Shown here: positions 10,774 to 20,928 of the stretch, one piece after another
Position numbering within the stretch: the stretch's first letter is position 1
Layout of the letters: each line of letters opens with the position of its first letter
NCBI GenBank assembly: GCA_019973155.2
Contig: BPQB01000044.1
Coordinates: 1-64,000, forward strand
Source: Phanerochaete sordida
Taxonomy: Eukaryota > Basidiomycota > Agaricomycetes > Polyporales > Phanerochaetaceae
DNA length: 64,000 bases
Direction: 5' to 3'
Notes under the pieces: generated by a model
What the model saw: the letters and a program-made list of their open reading frames with translations, nothing else
The model's database searches: none
Told to the model about the DNA's origin: nothing
Program-made: the position numbers and the translations under genes

Positions 10774-12923
10774 ATGTCCAACAATTCTGGACGCCGCGAC
10801 GACGACCGGAGCGGGAAGGACCGCGAACGTGCTCCTTCCCCGGCTCCCTCGTCCTCCTCAAAACGTCCGCGACAGGACGGCACTGGCGACGACGACGACG
10901 CGCACTCACGCGCCTCGTTGTCGCGCGATCCCGGCCCCTGAACGGTCGACCCTATGATGGGCATTCAGCACGCTAGCGGATGCCGTATCTGCAACGCGTA
11001 CGCGCACCACCGGTTCGGCGCGTCGCTGGACCCCGGCTACCGTGAGGCGTGCGCGACTGACCTGGCGGCGCGCCAGTCGGCCGCATCCGTGCGTGACCAG
11101 CTCGACGCTGCTCGCGCCCAGATCACCAAGCTTGAGGGCAGCCTTGAACGGGCGACCCGCCGGGCTGCCCGGGCAGAACAGGCCGCCGACGACCGCCTCC
11201 GTGAGGCTGAGAGCGCCGACGAATATGTCGCGCACCTCGAGTCCAGTCTCCGCGGGCTCGAGGATTCCAACGTGCGTATGCGCGACGAGCTCGACGACCG
11301 TCGGCGTTGGGACAAGCACCTTTGCTCGGCACCGCGACGATCCGGTCTCGGTGGACGGCTCCGGTCTCCCACGGGACACCGCAGTCGTTCGCGCGACTCT
11401 CGCGGCGGCGGCCCTCCGCAGTGCCGCCGTCGGACACCAGCATCTCCCCCGCAACCGCGCGCCGACACCGCGCCGTTAGCGTCGCGCATCGCGCGCACCC
11501 CCCCGCACCCGGTACCCGCCTCGCCCTTGGCGTCGCGTATCGCCCGTACCCCGACGCGCGCTGACCCTGCGTCGCCCATGGAGATTGATTCGCCCCCTCG
11601 GCGGCGTACTCCCTGTCCGCCGGGATGTCGGTGCGCTGGTTGCCGCTACGATGACCTCGAGGACTCCTCCGAGGACTCCAGCGTCGAGAGCACGGTGTCC
11701 CAGTCCGCCTCGATCGACGAGGTCATCTCCCATCACCGCAAGCGGATGAAGCGGTACCAACTCCGCGCGAACACGGAACGCAACAATGTGCGCCCGTCGG
11801 ACCGCGACCACAACTCCATCGAGTTCTGGGAGCGCATGGTCCGGTACCATGAGGCGTGTATGGACGAGCTCTCCAGGTACCGGTTCCATGTCGGCCCCAA
11901 ACCACAATGGTGGTCGACGACGCCACGACGCCCGCCGTCGCCTCCGACCTGCACCGGGCCGCCTTCTCGCCAGACGCGTTCGTCTAAGAAGGGGGGGGCT
12001 GGCAGGCCAAGCACAGGATCGAACGGCGCAGCGGCCGACGCAACGGGAGCAGCGACGACCGCCAACAACGCGGCACACCGTCCGATCAACCCCGCCATGG
12101 CAGGACAACCGCTACGCGAACTGCCGAACCCGCAGTCATTCTCAGACAGTCTGCGTAGACTGCAAAGGGACGTCAATGCTCAGGGTGAGCCCACCTCGCT
12201 TGCCGAGCTGCGCTATCCCAACAACATCGAGGAGCTGCGACTGCTTATGGCGGTGGCTCAGCGGCCGGGTCGTGACCTGGCCCTACGTCACCTAGGGATG
12301 TTCCGCCGTATGGTGAACGCCACACAAACCGCCGTCTCGTTGGCGATACACATCGAGCTCTGCATGTACGACTGGCGACGTCCGGAGTGGGCAGTGACCC
12401 AAGACAGGGAACGAGCCCGCGAACGTGGCAGACCCCGCGCTTAGGCCTGGGACGCAGCGGCCGCTGAGGCTGCCGCGGTGACCGCGACCGACGCTCCTGC
12501 GGAGCCTCGGCCGCCGGCCCCGGAGTTCGTCATCGACAACCTCGACGCCGTCATCGAGTGGCTGAGCGACAACATCTTGCAACTCTCGGGGACTTGGGTC
12601 GTCGGCGACGAGCAGGAACAGCTCTCGCGATCCATAGTCCGTGGGCTCCTCATGCTCAACCAGGTCATCGGCGGGCCGACAGACGCTAGGGGATTCTCGC
12701 GCACCATCTGGCAGCTTGCGTCGATGGTGGTCGCCCACCACAGCGGCGAATACATGGAACGATTCCCCGCCAATGTCCCTCGGCTTAACGATAGCGATGA
12801 GGGCACGCTCAGCACGTGGACGGCGTCGACGACGAAGTCCGCGTCGCGAACGAAGCACGGCTCGACGCAGCCACGAACCCCGGTCCTCAAGACGACTCAT
12901 CGGGCCCTGCCGCCTCGTCTTAG
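10774..12923 (+). pseudogene. Third ORF of the Gypsy element, between pol and 3' LTR (unknown function)
   Basis: A frame on the pol strand starts at an ATG preceded by a C/A-rich leader (ACACCTGCAAAAAATG), much like the leader of gag. It is interrupted by TGA at 10939 (CGA to TGA) and TAG at 12442 (CAG to TAG), and seems to shift frame near 12800. Its last frame would end at TAG 12921, touching the polypurine tract, for a product of about 715 residues. Visible parts are a Ser/Asp/Arg-rich N-terminus, a Cys/His motif CRICNAYAHH (about 10984), a long coiled coil (about 11080-11310), a basic Ser/Pro-rich stretch, a second Cys cluster CPPGCRCAGC (about 11617), then helical segments including AIHIELCMYDWRRPEW. 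It is not an integrase, protease or recognisable envelope protein. Confidence 0.7.
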
Positions 12924-12932
12924 GGGGGAGGG
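12921..12932 (+). other. Polypurine tract
   Basis: TAGGGGGGAGGG lies directly against the TGTAAG start of the 3' LTR. This is the expected site of plus-strand priming. It overlaps the apparent stop codon of the third ORF. Confidence 0.9.
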
Positions 12933-13760
12933 TGTAAGGGTGGCGAGGTGTCACAGTTTTCTAATTCCCTACGGTTTTATTCCTTCAAGCGCCCTACATG
13001 GGGTTAGGGCTAGGGAGCAGGATTGGGATAGATGCACACACGCAACACGGTCACGTGACGGTCATGTGCTGGGAACGCTCAGATGGACATTATCTTATCG
13101 TTCTGTTATCTTATCTGGATAGATAGTGGCATCGGACCAGGGTAGATTAGATAGTAAGGTCTGGAACCTTAGCTGTGTAAGTAGTATAGTGTAAGCGGTC
13201 CGGGACGACTCATCACTCGGCGAGGACACACCGATTGCTGAGCGTCTTCATCATCATGGGGTAGTCAGCGGCCCGAGGTAGGACGCGTCAGCACGTGTCA
13301 GCCTATAGTGCTAGAGGTCCCGGGTAGTACCAGGGGTCCTTCCCTCCATGTATATATACCTGCCTGAGCTGGGCTTAAGTCCCCAGCATCATCAATCTCT
13401 CTTTGTCTCACACTTGCACTACTCGTCACACACTTGCAGTCAAGCCCACCCCACCAGCTACTACAGGTAAGTAGCGGAGTGATCTTTGACACGAGGGCAC
13501 GCGTGACGCGTGCGACTTAGCGCCCGCCTAATGGGCCTGCGCTCTAGCCGCCGCACCGCGCCTCGAACCGCCCGCCAGGCGCATCAGCGATGGGTGATGC
13601 GTATGCCGCATTTGGAGGAAGTACTGTACAGTTTATGATCTCCTTAAATACGAGGGCCCAGCCACCGCGGCTGGGCACTCACACCACTTGTAATAGCTTA
13701 GATCGTCTCGAATTAAGACACGGTCAAGGTTCTTACTAGGTGTGCCTCAAGAACCTTACA
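12933..13760 (+). repeat. 3' LTR of the Gypsy element, split by a solo LTR
   Basis: The repeat begins TGTAAGGGTGGCGAGG (12933-12948) and resumes at 13497, ending CTTACA (13760). Apart from the inserted 543 bp and a duplicated CGAGG, it aligns with the 5' LTR. Its terminal hexamers TGTAAG and CTTACA are perfect inverted repeats, as expected for integrase substrates. Confidence 0.93.
12949..13491 (+). mobile_element. Solo LTR of a second retrotransposon family
   Basis: A 543-bp insertion starts TGTCA and ends TGACA (perfect inverted ends with TG...CA) and is flanked by a 5-bp duplication CGAGG (12944-12948 and 13492-13496). It contains a TATA box (TATATATA near 13350) followed by a C/T-rich leader, the usual U3-R-U5 layout. 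No internal coding region remains, so it is the product of LTR-LTR recombination. It is younger than the Gypsy insertion it sits in. Confidence 0.92.
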
Positions 13761-13817
13761 AAGAGTCCGTGGGAGTAGAAGTGCTTCGAGTCATCGGGTA
13801 TGCGAGCAGGTCGTACC

Positions 13818-15632
13818 TCAGGCGAGTGGCTTGTCCCACTTGCCATCCTTGAGATCGTAGTAGAACTGGATATGGCGGCGCTTGATGCAATCCCAGGCTA
13901 GGTACGCAAAGCCAAACTCGTCCTTCCAGACTGATTCAGGCATGTCCTCGAAGTCTCGGTCGCCGAGAACAAAGCCCATGTGCGAGATCTTCTGCTCGTC
14001 CTCGACGGGGATACGATAACGAGCGCACCATGCGGACAGCGTGATGGTATTGGGCACGTCGAAAAATGCTGGAACGTCGTCGGGATTGAAGAATGACTGT
14101 GTCACCGAGGGGGGCCGCAGGTGGGTTGCGTGGGTACCGGGAACGCTGTTGAAGCCAAAGCCTCCAGCGAGGACAGTGTCGCGCTGCTGCTGCTGCTGCA
14201 GGAGGAGCACCTGCTATTGCTGCTGCTGCTGCACCTGCTGCTGGAGGAGCACCATTGTAGCAGCAAGAAAGGCTTCCGGGAACGAGGATGAGCCTGCAGC
14301 AGTCGGTGGGAGTGCAACAGGGCTCGAGGATGGAGCTGTCCTAGGCTTGAGGGACTGTCTGTGACCAAAATGGGGAGCGTTGGGAGGCGCGTCCACAGTA
14401 CACTTGCCGCGTGCCTGCGGAAATTGTGTTCAATCAGAAACGGCACTGAGATGCGGCACCATGTGTGACTCACCAGCTTGTTCGCCCACACGCTGATCCT
14501 CAGATCGTTCAGCTCCCACATACGGCCCTCCGCATTCCGGTACACGCGGATATCTTGATACGGCTCTCCCAGATTGCCAACTGGGTACTTGTTGCAAATC
14601 TGCTGCTTGCAGTCTTGGGAGGCGTCGTCGATGCGTTGCTGATATACTCAGGCTCAGACACAGGGTCGATGTACCCCACATGAGCTGCGTACCTTCTGAG
14701 AATGAAAGTCAAAGGGATCTTCAGCTGCAGTCTGCGCTTCAGTATTGTAAAACTCTTGCATGCGATTATGACCACGTTCGTCCTCCGTGCCAACCTCCCA
14801 CGGCTATCAAGCTATCAGCGCATGCTCAAGAGTCCGCAGGCGTGCATATATGCGCTCACAAAGGTCTGGGGGCGTTGATCAGGGCGTGGCATCATGACAG
14901 TGATTTGTCGGTCGCCCCGACGCTTTTCTTGCACTGCTGTGAGCATGGCTTTGAAGCCAATAGCGTTCGTAATAGGCTTCTCGGGGCTGCTCTTGATATT
15001 TGCGAGCTTCCACATCAGCTTGGGAACGGGAAGACTGTCCCGTGTGCAATGAACGGCGTCTGCCAGATCACGGAAGAACATCTCGAAGGTGTCCTCTACG
15101 TCAAATTCGATGGGTCCGCACTTGTACACGGCTGCGGCAGGTGTAGGGGCGACCTTCGCAGGCTTCTTCCCCGTGCGAGACTGTACTTGCGGTGCGGATG
15201 AAGGTACTGTAACCTCTATATATGTGACTATGATAATCCCGACGTCTTCGCCAATGGGCTCAGGCGTCTCGGCCTTCTTCTTAGCAGTGTGGGGCTTCTT
15301 TGCTGGGACGTCTTGGTCTTTGTTCTGGCTTGCAGTGCAAGTCTTCTTCTTGACAGTGCTGGTGCTGGACGGTTTGGCGGCTTCGGCTGCTTTCTGAGCA
15401 AAATCTTCAGGGTTCGAGTGCACAAATGTTGCAGGTGCTATGGTTATATCAGCATACAGGGCGACGAATCTCTTGCAAAGGGCCCGTCATCTGGCACTCT
15501 CAGCACTGCTGGAAATACAGTCTCGGTACCTTATGTTTTTTGAAGGCCTTTGAGGCCGTTCTTAATTTTTTCATCGTCGGAATTGCTCTCGACAAGGCGG
15601 TCAAACTCATCGTCGCTGTCGCTGGGATGCAT
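13818..15632 (-). pseudogene. Decayed gene of an Agaricomycete repeat protein family (polyglutamine)
   Basis: Reading the minus strand from an ATG at 15632 gives an acidic start (MHPSDSDDEFDRLVE), a Lys/Ala/Pro-rich region, then a conserved block near 15100-14830 (FEMFFRDLADAVHC, KLMWKLANIK, NAIGFKAMLTAV). Downstream exon-like pieces read CNKYPVGNLGEPYQDIRVY and GRMWELNDLRISVWANKL (14460-14600). I recall this arrangement from large families of hypothetical mushroom proteins; no function is known to me. A CAG/CAA repeat encoding polyglutamine (about 14165-14240) contains TAG at 14214, readable as CAG to TAG. The last exon ends at 13818, 58 bp from the Gypsy insertion. Stops occur between the exon-like pieces, so the gene is probably dead, though some could lie in introns. 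Confidence 0.55.
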
Positions 15633-15799
15633 TGTAGGGCTACGGAAGTATGGCGGTCGTGGTAGCGGGACGAGGGCAACGTCAACACGTCAGGCGCTTA
15701 CCTGCGGGGGCTTCCCGTTTAGGGATTACCTCTCTGGGAACGCGGGGCGGTTTCGAAGACAGTTCTCATTCATTTCGCAAACTGCTGTAAAAGTGCAGC

Positions 15800-18700
15800 A
15801 TGTCTATTTTTGCCTCCTACGGTGTGTGCAATGCCTTCGTGCTCTCCGTGCTGGGTGATGTCTCACCGTGCGGGGACCCCAAACGCCCGAGACCGCGAGG
15901 CCTGGATGCTGACTTGCTCAGGTATTGTTGCAACTCAAGGAAGAAATCGTACATGCCAAGCAGAGCTTCGGCCCGTCCCCCACCTAGTGGAACTGCCGGG
16001 TGAATGAGGAGAATGACGCTGCGGATGTGAAGTACCAGGAGGAGAATGTCGAAGAGGTGTCTAGGGATCTGGATGATCAGGGGGAGAATGTTGTGCTCTG
16101 GCTTCGTGTCTTGACGTACCGCTGATTCGTGGGCAGAGCGTGCAATCGCCTGGTGGTCTTCATGAAGCCCTTTTGGAGCTTGCTCACCAAGTATACGGGC
16201 CTACAGAACTTCACCCTCCTGGCCGGCAACCCTCCGGAAGGTGACGACAAGGAGTACCTGCTTGCCGTTGTCAATTTGAGGAAGACTGCAGAGACTTACC
16301 CGCAAGACTTCCATATGTTCAACCCTGAGAAATTTGAGAAGAATATCCTCGGGATGTTTATGGAATACTTGCATGCTACAAAGGGTACGTTTTTGTCTGG
16401 ACATGGTGGACGTTATCAGCTAATTACTACCTATAGCGTTTGACGGTGCATCTGGAGAAAGTTGCGGCCCTGGCACAAACACGCTACCACACCCACGGCT
16501 GCAGCGACGAGCCTGCCGACAAAACAGCGGATTGGGAGCCTGCGAGGCCTGCACACATGGCTACCACAGCTTGCAAAACCAGGACGGCTCAAGCTCCAGG
16601 CGCCCCTCAGGCCCCTTCTTCTAGCAGTACCCCCACCTCTTCTCAGCCCGGCAACACTCACAGCGCGCCTCCTTGTCCCAGGCGTTGCACCGAGGTCCTC
16701 GCAATTCCGAAGTGGGCCCATCTCTTGCTGGAGAAGTTGCTGAACCAAATATCGCAGGGGGATAGAAAGAAGGAGCTGGCAAGGTTGAACAAGATCCTTA
16801 TCGAGAACGAGGCCAAGTGGTTGAAGGAGAACGCTGACACTATTTGGAGGCACAGAGAGCTCGAGCGCTCAGCCTTCGCTGCGCAAGTGAGCGCTCGGCA
16901 AAAGCTGAGACAGGCGTCAGAGGACAAGGCCAACTTTGTGCCTCCCACAAAAGACGACACTGAGCTTCCTCCTGTGTTCCCCTGCGTTACCTGCCGACGC
17001 ACTGCAGAGCAGCTGTCCCACCCAGATGTCAAATACCCTCCTTCTGAACCTTCCGCTTCTGGCTCGCTTGTGCAAAGCACAGGCGGCCATGCACCCCTTC
17101 TGCTCGTCGCTCACATCGAGGCAACCTTCAGCACTACTTTGCCCACCGCTGCCTCTAGGACAGCATCTTCCAGCTCTAACAGCAGTCCTGGGCTGAGCGA
17201 TGAACCGCCAACCGCTCCATCAGCTCCAGGCTCTGGCCTCGTTCTGCCGACCGGCGGTGTTGGAGATGGCACACGAACAAGTGTGTATACCTCACATCGA
17301 CGAAGCGTGTGCCAAACTAACTAGTTCTATAATCAACAGGACCCACACGACCTACCTCAGTGTTTTCATTGGCCGTTTCACTCATCAACAGGCCTCAAAC
17401 ACAAACCAGCTCTAGCGCACCGAGCCCATCCCCTCCTGTGCCATCGTTTGACGGCTCTCCAGCCAACACTGTCTGGATTAAAGAGCAGTATGATATGCTC
17501 TCAAAATACCGTACCCCCAATGTACGAATATTTGTGGAAGAAGCTGCTGGCTGACTAGGTGGAGCTGGAACGGGCTATGGACTTCGGATGTGTGGTACGT
17601 TGTCACCGTTCTTTTCTCAGTCTTGTTTCCCGCTCATGCAGACATGCGTAGAGAGCTGGATTCCCCTTCAAAAGCCAGCCTATCAAAATCGGTGACTGAA
17701 TCCAGCGCACCCGTGATAAGCCTGTTATCCTGTGGTAAAATGGTTTACCACAAGAAAGGGATGAAACGAAGCTGATATATGTCAGGAGTACTAAGCGTGG
17801 GAAGAAGGGACTTACCAAGGCTCAGGAGAATTAAGCGTGAGATTGTGTTGCCAGATATAGCAGGCTTAGGCTTGAAAGAGTCAGCAGACAGAAGGTCTGT
17901 GAAAGAGTTGCCATATATGAAGGCGTGGGAAAATCCCAGCCAGCACTTGCTTACCTTGAAACACCAAGAGATACTTGGAGTAGCAGCTGGAAAAGAGAGG
18001 AAGTTTCTAGTATAAGGAGAGAAGGTTACGGAACGTGCCAGAAAGACGTGGAATATTACGGACTTCTTGGCTCAGGATTAGTCAGTAGGTACAGAACTTT
18101 GTAGTATCTTGCGGAATGTAGTAGAATAGGTTAGAAAGCACTGGAACAGGGCCAGGATTTGGCTATATAAACCCTCCAGTTTGCTTTCCTAAAATAGCAG
18201 ACAAGTTCACCCTCTTGATCTCAAACCACCACCATCTCAGGTGGTGCCTCAGTTTAAGCTCCCTGCTGTTGAGCCCTAGCTACAGCCCCTGTAAAGGCTT
18301 CCTTAAGCTTTACTTAAGGTAATCTTACTTGTGTTATTGATGCTCTAAGTGAGAGCTACGTTGTAAGTCTTGTTCGTTGTTGTACGTCTTACGTGAGTTA
18401 AGTCAGGCTACCCCTGGTGCGGTAGAAGTCCTTTCCCTTCGGTTTACGCAGTCTGACGTCTACGAGAAGGTCGTCAGCCCGAGTGCTGTCCTTCTATTGT
18501 GGTCTTACGTCAGTTACGTTACGTCGTTATGTCAGATAAGTTAAGGTTCGAAGCACGTAAGCTTACCTTACTTACCCTCGTTGTTACCGATAAGTGTTTG
18601 TTAGTTAAGTGGTATAGTGATAGGTTGCTTATAGGTCGATACCTGTAAGAACATCTACTGTAACCTCTTATCCTCAGGCGAGTCCTTACCTCCCTTTCTC

Positions 18701-19262
18701 TGCACAACCTCTTGAGCTGTTGATCCACCTTCATTCTCTGAAGTTAACCCTCTCCTAAACGAACGACCGAGGCAGAAGCCGACCTAACGTCTGGTCCGTC
18801 TAACTCGGTGAATCGATTCTGAGCAAACTAGCAAGGCATACTAGTAGGGATTAGTAGTAGCATAGCTCGATACAGCTTGTATTAGTTGGTTGAGTTGTTT
18901 GTTACTTAGTTGATCCTTCCTAGAGTATACATCACCCTTTCGGGTTTGTTTGTCCACTCGATCCAACCCACGATACTGTCACGCCCCACAAGACTCCTGC
19001 AATGCGCTCGATGTTCAAAAAGCGGTGGGTTGCTTGGTGGTCCCTTTGCGACCCTTTCTGGCACACTCGGGACGAAGACGGGCATCCCGTAATTGAAGCG
19101 AACGGCGTGCATCGCAACTGGTTGAGCATGTTCATTCCCAGCAAGTATGGGTTCATCTATGCGATCTCCTCCCTTGCCTGCATGGCGGTTGTGGCCGACG
19201 TCAAAGACTGAGCTCGCAACATGCTGGTCGTCCAGTAGGTCGTCCAAGAGGTGCTCGCTGCG
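15800..19262 (+). pseudogene. Decayed gene of a second Agaricomycete repeat protein family
   Basis: Plus-strand pieces follow the order of a mushroom-specific hypothetical family that I know only by its pattern. They are KYTGLQNFTLLAGNPPEGDD...MEYLHATK (16190-16384) with a GT-AG intron after it, a Ser/Pro-rich and charged region (16440-17324), an MYEYLWKKLLAD piece followed by VELERAMDFG (about 17515-17590), a GFPFKSQPIKIGD piece (about 17655-17700), and a final block RSMFKKRWVAWWSLCDPFW to SLACMAVVADVKD (about 18960-19211). TAG at about 17555 and TGA near 17697 stand where Trp (TGG) is expected. The frame does not pass cleanly through the first intron. Between the last two blocks lies an LTR-like insertion. 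It is a broken gene; the function of the family is unknown. Confidence 0.5.
17731..18950 (+). mobile_element. LTR-like insertion within the plus-strand pseudogene (ends uncertain)
   Basis: About 1.2 kb of non-coding sequence separates two blocks of the decayed gene. It begins near TGTGGTAAA...TTTACCACA (a 9-bp inverted repeat at 17731). It contains a promoter-like GGCTATATAAACCC near 18162-18175 followed by a C-rich leader and a region with repeated TTACGT and ACGTCA motifs (18380-18530). That is the layout of a long LTR. I could not find matching TG/CA ends with a clear target duplication, so the limits and even the LTR identity are tentative. Confidence 0.4.
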
Positions 19263-20040
19263 AAGCTCTCCAAGCCATAAGTGCCATGTTCACTCTTTCG
19301 CTGCATGCCCACAGGGCGCTTGATAGGTGTGACCCTCCTACCTCTCACAAGCGGGTGGCAGTCGAGGCAGCCGCTAGCCAGCCAGCAGCCAAGAAGAGCA
19401 AGAAGCAAAAGAAAGCAAGCGCGAAGAAGGGCTCGAAGTGAGCTGCGTGTACAGCACCAGGGCCTGCTGCGAGCACGTGCAGGCTCTACGCACCTCAGCC
19501 TCAATACCTACGCTCCCCTGTCATAGTGTGCACGGCCCCTGGTTTCGAACGCGGAAAGGTGTACACGTGGGGGCCTGGGTTTCGGAAGCGGAACGAGCTG
19601 CGTGCGTGTCGCGTTGAGGCTCAAATTGGGTCTATACCAGCCTACTCTTGCAGCGCTCGGCTAGTGCATGTGTAGTTTAATGTAATGCAACGTTCTCGTG
19701 TCCAGCGCTGCAGAAACGCTTGACTACAGGCCCCTGTATAGCGATCAGACAGTCGGATCGACTGCTGCCTGCAACTTGCGTGGGAATTCATTGCCGTGTA
19801 CGGTGCACGAAGCCTGCTGGCCCAATTTGGCCAGTTTGCAGCTCGGGATGAGGCTTGCTTACCTACGTTAGCTGAGTTTGAATGCCTTCCACATTTGGAT
19901 GGCTCCTAGTAGGCTCCCACCGAAAAAGAAGCTGGGTCCAATACATTGGCAGGATGGGGCAGCATGACCTGGGAACAGGCCACGGCCATTGCTTCGGCTT
20001 TCTTGGGATGACCCATATGCCAAAGTTTTGGACACCACCC
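19263..20040. other. Unassigned spacer between mobile elements
   Basis: No frame here carries a recognisable domain. The start probably contains the degraded 3' end of the neighbouring pseudogene (Lys-rich reading near 19380-19430). Near 20028-20050 there is a short palindrome CCACCC-aaa-GGGTGG that may mark the beginning of the LTR-like arm that follows. Confidence 0.4.
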
Positions 20041-20475
20041 AAAGGGTGGTAGCCTCGTGATCTCTTCAGGCCGAGTCCATCATGCCTGATGACTCCCCGA
20101 ATATAGCCTCACCGAAAGGCCCGGAACGCTTAGCCACGCTAATGCATCTCTGATCTGTTTCACCCTCTGATCTTAAGCGCTCTGAAACGCACGCGACTTT
20201 CACATCACATGATTGCCTGGTCCGTGCACAGCCCTCAGTAGTATATATACCCCTGCTCCTGTAGCCTGTCCGTCATCTCAACCTCTTAGTCAATACGAAC
20301 AGGTAAGCCCCAGTTTGTACCTTAGAATACATCACTAATATTATCTTGGTCAATACGAACAGCTGAAGAAGTTGTACGTTAGCTGCATGACTCGCTCCAC
20401 TGCGCCTCGTCGTCGCGCTCCCCATCTATCGTCCCTCGTGCCGCATTTTTACCCTCGGCCCGCAACAGAGGAAAT
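20041..20475 (+). repeat. LTR plus leader fragment, left arm of a head-to-head pair
   Basis: This segment matches, inverted, the sequence at 20560-20920. Shared landmarks are CACATCACATGATTGCCTGG, a TATA box followed by CCCCTGCTCCTGT, the motif GTCAATACGAACAG (twice, about 20290 and 20350), and a possible coding start ATGACTCGCTCCACTGC (about 20386). A U3-TATA-leader-ATG order suggests an LTR and the first codons of gag from a Copia- or Gypsy-type element. Both arms end abruptly in a unique centre of about 90 bp. Confidence 0.6.
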
Positions 20476-20559
20476 AAACTTTTAAAAACAGGGGTTTATG
20501 GAAACAGTAAGGGAAAAGGTTGTGCCTAGGGCACCCAAGAGATCGCAACCTAATGTTGC

Positions 20560-20920
20560 AGATCAAGGGTACAATGCCACATGAGGGACAACAAATGGGG
20601 AGAGCAACAATGAGGTGCAGCGGAACGAGTCACACTGCTAGCACACAGCTTATTTAGCTGTCTGTATTTGACGAAGCTAATATTAGTGGTGTATTCTAAG
20701 TTACAAGCCAGGATTTACCTGTTTGTATTTGACCAAGAGGTCAAGATGACAGACAGAGTACAGGAGCAGGGGTATTTATACTACTGAGGCTGCGCATAAA
20801 CCAGGCAATCATGTGATGTGGAGGTTGCATGCATTTCAGAGCGCTTAAAATTAAGGAGACGAAATAGGTCAAAAATGTATCAGTGTGGCTGAGTATCCCA
20901 GGCCTTTCAATGAGGCTATG
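20560..20920 (-). repeat. LTR plus leader fragment, right arm of a head-to-head pair
   Basis: Reverse complement of the left arm with roughly 15-20% divergence by eye. It is cut at 20920 by the hAT insertion and continues beyond it from 23095 for about 80 bp or more, where similarity to the upstream part of the left arm fades. The two arms point away from a common centre, so they are not the two LTRs of one element. Confidence 0.6.
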
Positions 20921-20928
20921 CCTGTAAG

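Larger units (their letters stand above)
748..13760 (+). mobile_element. Ty3/Gypsy chromovirus LTR retrotransposon with nested insertions
   Basis: This is a complete LTR retrotransposon. Both LTRs start TGTAAGGGTGGCGAGG, and they end CTTGCA (5') or CTTACA (3'). A perfect 5-bp target duplication AAGAG flanks it (743-747 and 13761-13765), and a polypurine tract lies just before the 3' LTR. Coding order is gag, aspartic protease, reverse transcriptase, RNase H, integrase, chromodomain, which is the Gypsy order, followed by a third long ORF. Subtracting two 2182-bp insertions and one 543-bp solo LTR leaves about 8.1 kb. The nonsense codons that can be read as C-to-T changes and nine LTR-LTR differences show that it is inactive and not recent. 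A canonical TGG-type primer binding site is not seen after the 5' LTR. Confidence 0.95.

Noticed and set aside
10461..11579. Several overlapping frames over the end of pol and the third ORF on both strands
   Set aside because: They are shadows of Arg/Ser/Pro-rich coding sequence; the frame in phase with gag and pol, with ATG 10774 and coiled coil, explains the region best.
12478..13122. 214-codon frame running from the third ORF into the LTR as a separate gene
   Set aside because: It is the continuation of the third ORF after the TAG at 12442; its end lies in the solo LTR and is an accident of the insertion.
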